Both the position numbers and the translations under genes were made by a program. Positions 27,050 to 37,469 of a DNA stretch of 64,000 nt are shown piece after piece (the first letter of the stretch is position 1; the number at the start of each line of letters is the position of its first letter). The notes below the pieces were generated by a model, which saw only the letters and a program-made list of their open reading frames with translations, did not search any database and had not been told where the DNA came from. Source of the DNA: Vibrio sp. 99-8-1 (GTDB taxonomy: Bacteria; Pseudomonadota; Gammaproteobacteria; Enterobacterales; Vibrionaceae); the NCBI RefSeq assembly GCF_013114595.1, contig NZ_VTXE01000023.1:21032-85031 (forward strand), in the 5' to 3' direction.

Positions 27050-28333
27050 CTATTTTTGTACTTTGCGCAGTACCACTTTCAATGCATCAAAGTCTGCATC
27101 CAGCTCTTCAGACAACAGCTCCATGGCAGCATGTTTTGCCAATGGCGCAGGAATATCAATATCCGTCGCTAATACCTCGTCCACAACTTCTTTAAACTTA
27201 GCAGGATGAGCAGTACACAAGAACAGTCCTGTTTCACCCGTTTGAAGTTGCTGATCCAGTCCTCGATACGCAATCGCACCATGTGGCTCACAAAGATAAC
27301 CTTGCTCATATAGCGATTTCACTGACTCTGCACTTTGTTCATCCGTTACTACGGCTTTACCCAGCTCATCTAATCCCCAGCCTTTAAGGCGGCATAACTC
27401 TTCAATACGTGGCCAGTTATTTGGCTGACTAACATCCATAGCGTTAGAAGTTGTAGCAATGGTTTTCTTCGGAGTCCATTCACCCGTTTCGAGATAACGT
27501 GGAACCGTATCATTAACATTGGTCGCAGCAATAAAACGTTTTACCGGTAGACCGAGAGCTTTAGCAAGTAGACCGGCTGTCAAATTACCAAAGTTACCGC
27601 TAGGAACAGAAACAACAAGGTTTTCGCGCTGCTGCTCCGTTAATTGAGACGCCGCTTCAAAGTAGTAGCAGATTTGAGCCATTAATCGGCTGATATTAAT
27701 GGAGTTTGCGGAATTAAGACCAATCTCTTCTCGCAACTCTTGGTCATCAAATGCTTGCTTAACCAAAGCCTGACAAGCATCAAAATCACTATTGATTGCA
27801 ACGGTATGAATATTTTTCCCAAGGGTGCAAAACAGTTTCTCTTGTAACGGACTGATTTTGCCTTTTGGATAAAGAATCACAACATTAATGTTTTCCATAC
27901 CGTAGAAAGCATGGGCAACAGCTGCTCCTGTATCACCAGAGGTAGCGGTTAAAATAGTAATCTTACCACCGTCAGAGACAGCAGCTAGAGACTGAGCCAT
28001 AAAGCGGCCACCAAAGTCTTTAAACGCCAATGTAGGGCCATGAAAGAGCTCTAATGCATAGACACTCTCTTTTACCTTATTGATAGGCGCAGGGAACTGA
28101 AAGGCGTTCTCAACCAGTTCTGTGACTTGTTCTTTAGAGAGTTCATCACCAATTAACGCTGATAATATTTTGCTGCTGCGAGAGGTAAAATCCTCATCAA
28201 GCAGTGCATTTACGTCATCAAATGTTGGCAGTTCTGATGGAAAGAACAGCCCTTGGTTTTTACCTAGCCCTTGGCGTACTGCTTGACCAAACGAGACTTG
28301 TTCATCATTTTCTTTAATATTGTACAGCTTCAT
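27050..28333 (-). CDS. thrC: Threonine synthase
   Basis: ThrC converts O-phosphohomoserine to threonine, the last step of the pathway, with pyridoxal phosphate. The PLP lysine is in [14 protein letters not shown] (about residue 107) and the phosphate-binding loop is in [14 protein letters not shown]. Length of 427 aa is that of the E. coli type. Its start overlaps the thrB stop by four bases, so translation is coupled. A strong terminator follows. Confidence 0.97.
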   Translation of the reverse strand: MKLYNIKENDEQVSFGQAVRQGLGKNQGLFFPSELPTFDDVNALLDEDFTSRSSKILSALIGDELSKEQVTELVENAFQFPAPINKVKESVYALELFHGPTLAFKDFGGRFMAQSLAAVSDGGKITILTATSGDTGAAVAHAFYGMENINVVILYPKGKISPLQEKLFCTLGKNIHTVAINSDFDACQALVKQAFDDQELREEIGLNSANSINISRLMAQICYYFEAASQLTEQQRENLVVSVPSGNFGNLTAGLLAKALGLPVKRFIAATNVNDTVPRYLETGEWTPKKTIATTSNAMDVSQPNNWPRIEELCRLKGWGLDELGKAVVTDEQSAESVKSLYEQGYLCEPHGAIAYRGLDQQLQTGETGLFLCTAHPAKFKEVVDEVLATDIDIPAPLAKHAAMELLSEELDADFDALKVVLRKVQK

Positions 28334-29301
28334 AACTCACTTCCTGTCACAATCGAGCCCTGTTTATCCAATCGACAAACATGCACGAATCCTTCTTCAT
28401 TTTGTACGTAATGCAGTTCTAACCAGCGAGCAACTCGCTCGGCAACATCTTGTTCTTTACATATGCTAAATAACGTTGGTCCTGAACCGGAAATCCCAGT
28501 CGCTAACGCACCTGCTGATTTGGCGTATTCACGCGCCTGTTCAAAACCTGGGAGTAGTTTCGCACGATATGGTTCGGCGATCACGTCTTTGATCAATTTG
28601 GCAGCAAGCTCTGGCTGACCAGAATGACATGAGTGGATAAACCCAGCCAGATGACGACCATGAGCAATCACATCTTGACGGCGATACTGCGAAGGTAATA
28701 TTTCACGCGCTTCTGCTGTGGATACTTTTATGCCGGGATACGCCATAACCCAGTACCAATCATCAAAACATGGAACTTCTTGACTGATAATACCTAACTC
28801 TTCCAACATCAATTGCAAACCACCTAGATAACAAGGTGCGACGTTATCATAATGGATGCCACCAGAAATTTTACCTTCCATCTCGCCCATTAATGCCAGT
28901 AGCTCCATCTCATTAAGTGGTTGATCATGAAAACGGTTAAGGGCATCAAGGGCCGCAACAATAGAGCAAGCACTTGATCCTAGTCCTGAGCCAATCGGCA
29001 TATTTTTTTCTAATGTCATCTGCAGCGGCTTTAGAGCGACCGATTTTTTCTCTAGCTCTCGAGCAAAAACCAGCCAACAGTCATAGACAATGTTCTCTTT
29101 CGCTTCAGTGGGTAACTTTGACACAAAGCGACCAGCTGTCGTTAAGGCAAAAGGTGACTCTCCTGCCTTCACTAATACTCGATCACCAAGCAAGGTGCCG
29201 TCGATCGGTGACACCGCAGCACCAAGTACATCAAAACCAACGCTAACATTACCAATTGAGGCCGGCGCATAAACCACAACACCATTATCTGCTGAGCTCA
29301 T
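28330..29301 (-). CDS. thrB: Homoserine kinase
   Basis: ThrB phosphorylates homoserine with ATP. This GHMP-family kinase shows the glycine-rich ATP loop [12 protein letters not shown] (about residue 97) and the C-terminal motif [11 protein letters not shown]. Length is 323 aa, against about 310 in E. coli. It begins one base after the thrA stop and overlaps thrC. Confidence 0.96.
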   Translation of the reverse strand: MSSADNGVVVYAPASIGNVSVGFDVLGAAVSPIDGTLLGDRVLVKAGESPFALTTAGRFVSKLPTEAKENIVYDCWLVFARELEKKSVALKPLQMTLEKNMPIGSGLGSSACSIVAALDALNRFHDQPLNEMELLALMGEMEGKISGGIHYDNVAPCYLGGLQLMLEELGIISQEVPCFDDWYWVMAYPGIKVSTAEAREILPSQYRRQDVIAHGRHLAGFIHSCHSGQPELAAKLIKDVIAEPYRAKLLPGFEQAREYAKSAGALATGISGSGPTLFSICKEQDVAERVARWLELHYVQNEEGFVHVCRLDKQGSIVTGSEL

Positions 29302-29302
29302 T

Positions 29303-31762
29303 TTACACTCCTAATTTCCAGCCAAGTGTACGCATTACATCCGAAAATACACCTGCTGCGGTGACTTCAGTACCGGCACCATAGCCACGCAATACCAACG
29401 GAATTGGTTGATAATATCGGCTATAAAATGCCAATGCATTCTCACCATCTTTAATCTTGTACATAGGATCATTCTCATCAACCGCTGCGATCCTAACTTT
29501 ACATTTTCCGTTGTCGATTTCACCAACGTAACGCAGTACTTTACCCTCTTCAGCAGCCTGTTTAGATAACGCCAAGAAGTACTCATCTGCTTCAGGCAAA
29601 CGAGACATAAAGTCTTCGATAGAGCCAGTGTCGTCAAACTTAGGAGGAAGCGCTTGCTCTACTTCAACATCATCAAGTTCTAGCTCTAACCCTGTTTCAC
29701 GCGCCAGAATCAATAGTTTTCTTGCCACATCCATACCAGACAGATCATCTCTCGGATCGGGTTCGGTAAAACCATTATCTTTGGCAATATTCGTTGCCTG
29801 ACTTAGCGTCATACCTTCATCCAACTTACCGAAGATGTAAGAGAGTGAGCCAGAAAGAATACCGTTAAATTTCTCCAGCTCATCACCGGCTGAAATAAGG
29901 TTTTGTAAGTTCTCGATAACCGGCAGCCCTGCCCCAACCGTTGTTTCATACATCAACTTACGGCGTGAACTCTGCGCAACTTTACGCAACTGGTGGTAGT
30001 AGGCCATGCTTGCTGTATTGGCCTTTTTATTTGGCGTAACAACATGGAATCCAGCACCTAGGAAATCGGTATACTGCTCTGCGATCTCTTCACTAGAAGT
30101 ACAATCGACAAGGACAGGGTTAATAATATGGTTACGCTGAACCATGGCGATCAACTTAGCTAGGCTGAAATCTTCACTTACATTGCCCATTCTGTCACGC
30201 CAGTTATCGAGCGGTAATCCTTTGCTGTCTGTTAACATCCCTTTGCTATTGGCTAGACCACAAACACGAAGCACGATGCCTTTTTCTGCTAGTTTCGCTT
30301 GTTGACGTTGAACTTGATCCACCAGTTCGCCACCAACTCCGCCCACGCCAACAACAAATAGGTCAAGGAAGTGTTTAGAGTTAAATAGATTTTCGTGACA
30401 CGCTTTCACCGCCTCAGACACTCTATCTTCTGGAATAACGGCTGAAATAGCACGTTCAGAAGAGCCTTGAGCAATGGCAACAATATTGACATTCACTTCT
30501 GCCAATGAAGAGAAGAAACGTGACGCAACACCGCGAGAGGTGCGCATACCATCACCAACTAAAGTGACAATGGAGACATCGTCAATGAACTCAACCGGTT
30601 CAAGTAGGCCATCTTTCAGTTCAAGTTCAAAAGCATCTCGAAGAACTTGCTCTGCTTTTGACTTATCAATAGCTTCGATACAAAAACTGATGCTGTACTC
30701 TGATGATGATTGGGTAATCAACACAATGGATACACCGGCGGACGACATAGCGCCAAATACTCGGCTTGCCATTCCAACCATGCCTTTCATACCTGGTCCA
30801 GATACGTTCACCATCGTAAGTTTACTTAATGTGGTGATACCTTTGATTTCGAGGTTATCTTCACCGGTATCTTGACCAATTAATGTTCCAGCACCTTGAG
30901 GGTTAAAGCTGTTTTTAATCAGACAAGGAATATGGAATTGAGCAATTGGAGCAATCGTCTTAGGGTGCAGAACGGACGCACCAAAATAGGAAAGCTCCAT
31001 CGCTTCCTGATAACTTAGGGATTTCAATAAACGAGCATCATCAACAAGTCTTGGGTCGCAGTTATATACGCCATCAACGTCCGTCCAGATCTCACAGTAA
31101 TCAGCTCTCAAACAAGCGGCTAGCACTGCGGCAGAATAGTCTGAACCATTGCGGCCTAAAGTAACCAATTCCCCTTGGTCATTACCCGCCGTAAAACCGG
31201 GCATAATATTAACGTGACCCGCTGGTAGAGGATCTTTTTTAAAGTTCAGCGTAGAGGCGTCAACATCAACCATCGCTTCTAGATGGTCACCTGAGGCCAC
31301 TAAGTATTTAACAGGGTCTATCAGGCTGGCTGGTTGTCCTTTAGCTTGTAGAACCGCCTGCATCAACTTAATAGAGATCCGTTCACCTTTACTGATGATT
31401 CTTGCATTCGCATTGTTTGGGCACATACCAAGCAGCGCAATACCATGTACAAATTGACGAAGCTGTGTCATTGAAACATTGACTTGCTCATCAAACGATA
31501 CGTTATCAACATTTGGCAGCACAGCTTTAATCTCAGCGAACAGCTGGGCAAAAGAGAGTTCTAACTCAGCAATTTGTAGATCCGCATCCCCATTTCTTAA
31601 TGCTCCTTCAATTACGGCAACCAATTTATTGGTTGTTTTGCCTGGTGCTGAAAGCACCACCGCAACTTCTTCCTGTTGAGCATTATTAGCAATAATATCT
31701 GCCGCTCGTAAAAAACGGTCCGCATCTGCTAATGATGAACCTCCAAACTTGAGTACTCGCAT
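29303..31762 (-). CDS. thrA: Bifunctional aspartokinase I / homoserine dehydrogenase I
   Basis: ThrA catalyses the first and third steps from aspartate to threonine. The 819-aa protein has an N-terminal aspartokinase domain starting [17 protein letters not shown], central ACT domains for threonine feedback (about 320-460) and a C-terminal homoserine dehydrogenase with the NAD(P) motif [13 protein letters not shown] (about 470). A GGAGG lies six bases before the ATG. It is controlled by the thrL attenuator just upstream. Confidence 0.97.
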   Translation of the reverse strand: MRVLKFGGSSLADADRFLRAADIIANNAQQEEVAVVLSAPGKTTNKLVAVIEGALRNGDADLQIAELELSFAQLFAEIKAVLPNVDNVSFDEQVNVSMTQLRQFVHGIALLGMCPNNANARIISKGERISIKLMQAVLQAKGQPASLIDPVKYLVASGDHLEAMVDVDASTLNFKKDPLPAGHVNIMPGFTAGNDQGELVTLGRNGSDYSAAVLAACLRADYCEIWTDVDGVYNCDPRLVDDARLLKSLSYQEAMELSYFGASVLHPKTIAPIAQFHIPCLIKNSFNPQGAGTLIGQDTGEDNLEIKGITTLSKLTMVNVSGPGMKGMVGMASRVFGAMSSAGVSIVLITQSSSEYSISFCIEAIDKSKAEQVLRDAFELELKDGLLEPVEFIDDVSIVTLVGDGMRTSRGVASRFFSSLAEVNVNIVAIAQGSSERAISAVIPEDRVSEAVKACHENLFNSKHFLDLFVVGVGGVGGELVDQVQRQQAKLAEKGIVLRVCGLANSKGMLTDSKGLPLDNWRDRMGNVSEDFSLAKLIAMVQRNHIINPVLVDCTSSEEIAEQYTDFLGAGFHVVTPNKKANTASMAYYHQLRKVAQSSRRKLMYETTVGAGLPVIENLQNLISAGDELEKFNGILSGSLSYIFGKLDEGMTLSQATNIAKDNGFTEPDPRDDLSGMDVARKLLILARETGLELELDDVEVEQALPPKFDDTGSIEDFMSRLPEADEYFLALSKQAAEEGKVLRYVGEIDNGKCKVRIAAVDENDPMYKIKDGENALAFYSRYYQPIPLVLRGYGAGTEVTAAGVFSDVMRTLGWKLGV

Positions 31763-31792
31763 CTCTACCTCCGGTGTAGTTTTAATCTATAT

Positions 31793-31833
31793 AAAAAAAG
31801 GCCTGTATCTTCGTGGGATACAGGCCTTTTTTT
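31793..31833 (-). terminator. Attenuator terminator of the thr operon
   Basis: A 17-bp perfect stem (AAAAAAAGGCCTGTATC at 31793-31809 with its complement at 31817-31833) has a 7-base loop and ends in seven T on the minus strand. It lies 14 bases after the thrL stop and 30 bases before the thrA start. Readthrough occurs when ribosomes stall in thrL. Confidence 0.95.
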
Positions 31834-31847
31834 GAATTTTTTCTCGT

Positions 31848-31925
31848 TCAGCAGCCTGCCCCAACATTGGTCATGTTGGTAATAATAATGGTGGTCATCA
31901 TCATGTGGCTGTGTACTGTTGTCAT
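31848..31925 (-). CDS. thrL: thr operon leader peptide
   Basis: This is a 25-codon frame read directly from the minus strand: MTTVHSHMMMTTIIITNM followed by TNVGAGC and TGA. Six codons are threonine and three in a row are isoleucine. Ribosome stalling at these codons when charged tRNA-Thr or tRNA-Ile is scarce prevents formation of the terminator and allows thrABC expression. It was too short for ordinary gene calls. The 332-base gap upstream (31926-32257) holds the presumed thr promoter, including a TTGACT (complement of 31991-31996) that could be the -35, but no clear -10. Confidence 0.93.
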   Translation of the reverse strand: MTTVHSHMMMTTIIITNMTNVGAGC

Positions 31926-32257
31926 TTTATTAATCTATATTTTGCATTTTGTGTTTGCTAGACCATACGTTTACCGATTTTCACTTACATAGTCAATTGA
32001 AAGTTCAATTTTTTTTCGCTCAAGATCTAAAAAAACAATATTTCTCTCTTTTGCGATCATTCGACTAACACACTGTTTTTAAATCTAAAAGCCCCCAAAA
32101 AGGCCACTCAACAAGCAAAAACGACAAATAATTGAGAACATTAAAGGATCTTATTGTCAAATTTTGTGTTTTAATTAATAAATCGGCATAGGAAATCCAT
32201 TGGATAACAGAGCCTAATTTCATTAAGTTACACATATCACTTACTAAGGAGAACGCT

Positions 32258-32725
32258 ATGAGAATATTCTTGTTTATCGCTCTTCTTATGTCTATTTCAA
32301 GTGCGATGGCCAATGGATTACCTGACCTATCCCCTAATAACGCAAATTCTCCGCATAAGCTATTTATCTCTAGCCAAAATAAAACCTCTAATGAGTTTGA
32401 TACATGGAAGATAGATAGCGGATACTCTTACTCCATTTTTGACTCGATTGATGTTTATGTGGGGGCAAGGGTAGATAACGCGTCGGAACAGTATAGTGAA
32501 CGAGGCTTTCTTAGTGGAGTGAGTTACAGTTTAGGTGAAAAATTCTCGTTAAAAAGCACCTTACACACCAACCAAGAAGTTCTCAGTAATGGCCAGCAGA
32601 CTCAATCTGTCGGTGCTGAAGTGAGTAGCCGAGTACAGCTGTCTGACAATATAGATTTGCATGCCACCCTTGATTATCAAGAGTGGCAGCAAGGTATTGA
32701 GTTTGGGTTGGGCTTTCGCTTCTAA
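32258..32725 (+). CDS. Small exported, outer-membrane-barrel-like hypothetical protein
   Basis: This 155-aa protein has a clear signal peptide (MRIFLFIALLMSISSAMA). The mature part alternates polar and hydrophobic residues in short strands (DSIDVYVGARV, FLSGVSYSLGEKFSL, LHATLDYQEW) and ends in a C-terminal phenylalanine (LGFRF), the usual signature of outer-membrane beta-barrel proteins. About eight strands could be formed. I do not recognise a named family. AAGGAGA precedes the ATG. It faces the RraA-family gene, with only ten bases between stops. Confidence 0.7.
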   Translation: MRIFLFIALLMSISSAMANGLPDLSPNNANSPHKLFISSQNKTSNEFDTWKIDSGYSYSIFDSIDVYVGARVDNASEQYSERGFLSGVSYSLGEKFSLKSTLHTNQEVLSNGQQTQSVGAEVSSRVQLSDNIDLHATLDYQEWQQGIEFGLGFRF

Positions 32726-32735
32726 CTCATACCAT

Positions 32736-33218
32736 TTACAGTTCTAACGCTTTGCTCGATAACAGAGTACCGTTCCAATCAGCGTAAATATAATCTCCGG
32801 GATGTACCATCTGTCTGCTTATGGTTAAGCATACGTCGATTTCTCCAGCACCTTTCTTCTCTGTTTTAAATGGGCAAGCAGCTAATGCTTTAACCCCTAA
32901 GTCCATTTCAGAAAGTGCCGCTACATCACGCACCGCACCATTGACAATAATGCCTTCCCAGCCATTTTCAATTGCAAGGATCGCCAATTGATCGCCTAAT
33001 AGTGCTTTTTGACAGGACCCATTCCCGTCAACAAATAGAACTTTACCTTTTCCGTCTTGTGCCAGAACTTCTCTCACTTTAGAGTTATCATGGAAACAAC
33101 GTACTGTGACAATCTCACCCCAAAAAGCGTATCGTAATCCGAAGCTTTGTAGTGGAAGATCCAACAGTGTTACTTGATCTTCATATTGGTCACAGATATC
33201 TGGAAGTATATCGTTCAT
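32736..33218 (-). CDS. RraA family protein (RNase E regulator or aldolase-like)
   Basis: This 160-aa protein aligns along its length with E. coli RraA, the inhibitor of RNase E (conserved [25 protein letters not shown] and [13 protein letters not shown] blocks). Unlike E. coli RraA (YGAVRQV), it keeps Arg-Asp in NGAVRDV, a pair found in metal-dependent HMG/CHA aldolases of the same fold. It may therefore be a second, aldolase-like paralogue rather than the true RNase E regulator. The ATG at 33218 follows AGGAGG; the longer frame from 33245 is not used. Confidence 0.75.
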   Translation of the reverse strand: MNDILPDICDQYEDQVTLLDLPLQSFGLRYAFWGEIVTVRCFHDNSKVREVLAQDGKGKVLFVDGNGSCQKALLGDQLAILAIENGWEGIIVNGAVRDVAALSEMDLGVKALAACPFKTEKKGAGEIDVCLTISRQMVHPGDYIYADWNGTLLSSKALEL

Positions 33219-33988
33219 TTTTCCTCCTTGATTGCTCGCCATCATTTAAATACAAAAATAGACAGCGAATGATTTTAATTCTGTTTCTTCAAAATGGATG
33301 AAGACAGTTTTAACAGAGACAAATCCTATTCTCTCAGCTAAAAATTGAAATCGTACAGGGCATTTTTTGCGCAGGCTTTATTGAGGCTAATAACTCTTTT
33401 TAGTCGGTATTTTGTTCACTCAACTGCTTTTTTCGCCGCCAACTGTACAACAAATTTTAATTTTCATCCCGATAAAATAGCAAAAAAACGTCGAATGACA
33501 TATCTGCCATTACTGATTTATCTTAACTTTATAGCCATTCTGTTCGCATACAGATTCAGTTAACATTGTGAAAAATCGTCAAAAACATCAAGATAAGCTA
33601 CTGTTTATTCAATGAAAATAGTCGTAAGATCATAGCGTCGACTAGAAGAGTAATACTCTCGTTTTTTGATAGATGACTTAATTACTATCTAAATATGTAA
33701 TATTTTGTCACTTGATGTAAATCAACAAAGTGAAAAGAATTAACAAACTGTTATTGTTGCAATACCGTTAAGATAATAAAATCCAACGCATTAATGGCAA
33801 ATTTGTAAAGAGACTAAGCAGGAGCCATATTGTCTCTCTACTAGGTAAAATCCATGGAAGGCGTACCTAATTTTAAGTGTTAATCAATGTTTTTTGTTAC
33901 TTATCATCGCAAACACTTTACCCATATGTTATTTTTTGCCTAGAATTCTTTTAATATTTACAATTTAGTAACAATTTAGGTGCTGCCA
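33219..33988. other. Long intergenic control region of arcA (770 bp)
   Basis: This AT-rich gap lies between the divergent RraA-family gene and arcA. It contains one perfect FNR box (33712-33725) and, close to arcA, the sequence TTTAATATTTACAATTTAG that could carry a promoter. A 72-codon frame from a TTG at 33345 has no ribosome binding site and is not credited. Long, multi-promoter leaders are known for arcA in E. coli. Confidence 0.6.
33712..33725. promoter_or_regulatory. FNR box upstream of arcA
   Basis: TTGAT-GTAA-ATCAA is a perfect FNR consensus, centred about 270 bases upstream of the arcA ATG. Anaerobic FNR activation of arcA is known in E. coli. A role for the divergent gene cannot be excluded, but it is about 500 bases away. 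Confidence 0.75.
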
Positions 33989-34705
33989 ATGCAAACCCCG
34001 CAGATTCTCATTGTTGAAGATGAGCAAGTAACCCGCAATACGCTGAAAAGTATTTTTGAGGCTGAAGGTTACAACGTATTTGAAGCGAGCGACGGTGAAG
34101 AGATGCACAATGTGCTTTCTGACCATCAGGTAAACTTAGTTATCATGGATATCAACCTTCCTGGTAAAAATGGCCTGCTGCTTGCCCGTGAACTTAGAGA
34201 GCAAGCCAATGTCGCTCTTATGTTCTTAACTGGTCGTGATAACGAAGTAGATAAAATTCTAGGATTAGAAATTGGTGCAGATGATTACATCACTAAACCT
34301 TTTAATCCTCGTGAGTTAACTATTCGTGCTCGTAACCTATTAACTCGCTCTATGACAGGTAGCGCATTACCTGAAGAGAAAAGAAGCGTTGAAAAGTATG
34401 AATTTAACGGTTGGATATTAGATATCAATAGCCGTTCTTTGGTTAGTCCACTTGGAGAAGGGTATAAACTACCTCGTTCTGAGTTCCGTGCTCTTCTACA
34501 CTTTTGTGAAAACCCAGGTAAGATACAAACTCGTGCCGATCTTCTGAAAAAGATGACAGGCCGAGAGTTGAAACCGCATGACCGTACTGTTGATGTTACT
34601 ATCCGTCGTATTCGTAAGCACTTCGAATCCATTACAGACACACCAGAGATCATCGCAACTATTCATGGTGAAGGCTACCGCTTCTGTGGAGACCTTGAAG
34701 ATTAA
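33989..34705 (+). CDS. arcA: Aerobic respiration control response regulator ArcA
   Basis: ArcA is the global regulator that represses respiratory genes when ArcB phosphorylates it in reducing conditions. The 238-aa protein has a receiver domain (acidic pocket IVEDE, phosphorylation site in VIMDINLPG, Lys in YITKPFNP) and an OmpR-type winged-helix domain ([17 protein letters not shown]). The ATG at 33989 ([12 protein letters not shown]) follows AGGTGC and agrees with the family. It converges with arcB on a shared terminator, so sensor and regulator are neighbours here, unlike in E. coli. Confidence 0.97.
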   Translation: MQTPQILIVEDEQVTRNTLKSIFEAEGYNVFEASDGEEMHNVLSDHQVNLVIMDINLPGKNGLLLARELREQANVALMFLTGRDNEVDKILGLEIGADDYITKPFNPRELTIRARNLLTRSMTGSALPEEKRSVEKYEFNGWILDINSRSLVSPLGEGYKLPRSEFRALLHFCENPGKIQTRADLLKKMTGRELKPHDRTVDVTIRRIRKHFESITDTPEIIATIHGEGYRFCGDLED

Positions 34706-34720
34706 TCTTCATCACTATTA

Positions 34721-34753
34721 AAAATAAAAGCTCCTTCTAGGAGCTTTTATTTT
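34721..34753. terminator. Shared bidirectional terminator of arcA and arcB
   Basis: A 14-bp perfect stem AAAATAAAAGCTCC / GGAGCTTTTATTTT with a 5-base loop and T-rich flanks on both strands lies between two convergent stops. Confidence 0.92.
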
Positions 34754-34776
34754 ATCTCGCGTTTCTCTTAATAACG

Positions 34777-37125
34777 TTAATCTCTGCTATTTAACCATGT
34801 TTTTAGTACTTCGATATCGTGTTGATACTCGTTCTTAATCTCTTCAACCCAGTCTTCAATATTTTCCCACCATGCAGGCATTTGTGGTGACTGCGCTTTT
34901 TGAGCGACCCGCTGAATATGCTGTAATCCAATCGACCCTGCGGCACCTTTAATTTTATGCGCTTCAGAAACAATACCATCTTGATCTTTAGCGATCATAT
35001 TTGAGTCCAGAATATCAATATAACCTGGCATCATATCTTCAAACATCTGAATACTATCTAACACAGGTTTCGATCCCACAATATCGACATAAGACTCAAG
35101 CATTTCTAAGTCCAATATTGTTGAAGTGATATCGACACTTACCGGAGCTTGTGACTCAACCACCGCTTTTACAGGCTCAGTTTCCTTGCTGCCAAGACAA
35201 TGTTTTTCTATCACTTGTTGAATCGCTTTTACAGACAATGGCTTACTCAGCGCATCATCCATTCCTTTCTGAATATAGTCCTTTTTATCCTTCATGACGT
35301 TCGCCGTTAACGCCACCAATGGTGGAATATGGCTATACTGTTTTCTATAAAACGAAGCGATATCAAACCCTGTCATATCAGGCAATTGAATATCCAATAA
35401 TACAAGATCAAAGTTGTTAGGATCGAAAGCAGCGATCGCTTCTTCACCATTCATGGCGATTTCTACGCTGTGACCTAAGCTTTCAAGCAATGAGCGAGCA
35501 ACCGTCACGTTTAATTCAATATCTTCCACCATAAAGATACGCTGACTCTGCTGCTGTTTAGGTCGTTTTTTCACTTCGTCTACTGAAGCATCACTAACAG
35601 GAACACGAATATTGACGGTAAATACGCTGCCAAAGCCCTCTTCGCTGCTGACAGAAATATCTCCCCCCATCATCTTAATCAGCTGTTTAGATACCGCTAG
35701 CCCAATTCCTGTGCCCACTGCATGAAGATTATCTTTGCCTGATTTAACCTGATAATACATAGCAAAAATCTTATCTAACTCATCTTCTGGGATACCAATG
35801 CCGGTGTCTTCTACTTCAAAGGTAATATCAGCCATGCCGTAAGCGACTTCAGCACTGACACTCATTATGACACTGCCCTCTTTAGTAAACTTGCTGGCAT
35901 TGCCGATTAAGTTCCACAACACCTGTCGTAAGCGTGTTTCATCCACTTCGATTTGACTAGGGAAATCCGTCAGTCTTTCAAGGTCAAACTTAAGCCCTTT
36001 TTGCTGGGCCATTAGTCCTGAAATACTTTCTACTTCTAATATAAAGTCCTCAAAGTGAATCGCTTTAGGCAACAGCTCTAACTTACGTCGATCAAACTTA
36101 TCCATATCAATAATATCGTTGAAGATATTGCCAAGGGTAATAGCGCTTACATTGATCGTTTGAAGCTGTTGACGTTGCTCTTCGTCAAGTTTGGTATCCA
36201 ATAGCATTCGGCTTAAGCCAACAATTCCGTTTAGAGGGGTCCTTAGTTCATGACTAACCGTGGAGACAAAGGTTGTTTTATCTCTGCTGGCCTTCTCTAG
36301 TGCGTCTTGATATTTCTTCCGTTCTGTAATGTCACGACCATACCCAACCAATCCTAGATGACGACCATCTTTGCTGTAAAAAGGCACTTTACGCAATTCA
36401 AAGTACACTTTTTTACCGTCAGGGTACTCAAGCCACTGCTCGTAAGTTAGTGCTTCATTATTGCTAAACACCTTTTGGTCGGTCTCAACCACCAGTGACG
36501 CGACTTCTTCGCTATATACATCCCATGGCGTTAGCCCAACTAAGTCCGCTTCACTTTTACCAGTAAGATCTTCGATGGCTTTATTACAGCCAGAGAACTG
36601 ACCCTCTTCGTTTCGGTAATAGATTAAATCAGGAGACGCATCAATAAATGAGCGTAATAACGCTGTCCGCTCAGCCAGTTCTAACTGAGTACTCTCTCGT
36701 TGGTAAACTTCGTTCTCCAGATCTTTCATCGCTTCTTCACGGGCGTCTTCCGCTTTTTGTCGCTCTTCAATTTCCTGATTTAATTTAATGATGTTCTGTT
36801 GAAGTTGGTTGTTCAGCTCCTGATCTCGGTCACGCATATCTTTTAGCTTAGCCACCAGCTTAGATAACCGCTGACGAGACTCTTCTAATTGATCCACCAC
36901 TACCGATAAAAAATAGACTGCCCATGGCGTAATGAGTAAGCCAAAAAATATGGAACGAAGAATGTCGATATCATCCACGATTCCTTTAAGACCTAAAGTG
37001 ATCCCCACCTGAACAAAAACGGCTAAGGCAACAATGGCTAAAGCTAACAATATAGAAAAACGGAGAATGCCAAGCTTTACCAACAGATCGACATAATATT
37101 GCGCTAAGCTTTTTATGGGTTTCAT
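34777..37125 (-). CDS. arcB: Aerobic respiration control sensor kinase ArcB
   Basis: ArcB is a tripartite hybrid kinase in the inner membrane. In order it has two membrane helices (about 22-46 and 57-78), a coiled coil (80-150), a PAS domain (about 155-270), a kinase core with His292 in SHELRTPLNG, an ATPase domain (VEDTGIGIP), a receiver with Asp578 in LLDIQLPD, and an HPt domain with His723 in EAHKIKGAAGS. Of the two PAS-region cysteines that form the redox switch in E. coli (C180, C241), the first is present (FSGCNKA) and the second is tyrosine (Tyr241). Length is 782 aa. GGAG precedes the ATG. Confidence 0.97.
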   Translation of the reverse strand: MKPIKSLAQYYVDLLVKLGILRFSILLALAIVALAVFVQVGITLGLKGIVDDIDILRSIFFGLLITPWAVYFLSVVVDQLEESRQRLSKLVAKLKDMRDRDQELNNQLQQNIIKLNQEIEERQKAEDAREEAMKDLENEVYQRESTQLELAERTALLRSFIDASPDLIYYRNEEGQFSGCNKAIEDLTGKSEADLVGLTPWDVYSEEVASLVVETDQKVFSNNEALTYEQWLEYPDGKKVYFELRKVPFYSKDGRHLGLVGYGRDITERKKYQDALEKASRDKTTFVSTVSHELRTPLNGIVGLSRMLLDTKLDEEQRQQLQTINVSAITLGNIFNDIIDMDKFDRRKLELLPKAIHFEDFILEVESISGLMAQQKGLKFDLERLTDFPSQIEVDETRLRQVLWNLIGNASKFTKEGSVIMSVSAEVAYGMADITFEVEDTGIGIPEDELDKIFAMYYQVKSGKDNLHAVGTGIGLAVSKQLIKMMGGDISVSSEEGFGSVFTVNIRVPVSDASVDEVKKRPKQQQSQRIFMVEDIELNVTVARSLLESLGHSVEIAMNGEEAIAAFDPNNFDLVLLDIQLPDMTGFDIASFYRKQYSHIPPLVALTANVMKDKKDYIQKGMDDALSKPLSVKAIQQVIEKHCLGSKETEPVKAVVESQAPVSVDITSTILDLEMLESYVDIVGSKPVLDSIQMFEDMMPGYIDILDSNMIAKDQDGIVSEAHKIKGAAGSIGLQHIQRVAQKAQSPQMPAWWENIEDWVEEIKNEYQHDIEVLKTWLNSRD

Positions 37126-37469
37126 TTACTGCTCCATGCATAACAATCGAAGACCATTCTAGTGACCAGAATGAGTATTATAAGTGTTGTACGTCTACCT
37201 AATGACGCTAGGGTCTATTGACCTTTCGTATCTATTTTTACAGCAGTTTGCTGATGCTTTATACAAATCAGGTGATAACGCTGTAGAAAGTACCAACAAA
37301 CGCTGCTCAAGGGTCCATCTGAAAACACCTTGAGCTGTGTTATGAGTCGTTTACATAAAATAACTATGCTGCTCTCCTCATGCTTTGCTCAAACCGCTAT
37401 CAGATTGAACAAAATTTGTACTCGAAAGATCAACAGATCCTCAGTAATACATTCACAGCCAGCATAGCA
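37126..37469. other. 344-bp gap between arcB and the diguanylate cyclase
   Basis: The gap contains an 8-bp hairpin GCTCAAGG / CCTTGAGC with a 15-base loop (37305-37335), a smaller dyad CATTCT / AGAATG near 37155, and the string TAGGGTCTATTGACC (37208-37222), which closely resembles a string just after gltD. No gene, terminator with a T-run or known operator was recognised. The arcB promoter must lie here. Confidence 0.5.

Noticed and set aside
33345..33563. 72-codon plus-strand frame upstream of arcA
   Set aside because: It opens at a TTG with no ribosome binding site, has no recognisable similarity, and lies in the AT-rich arcA control region.
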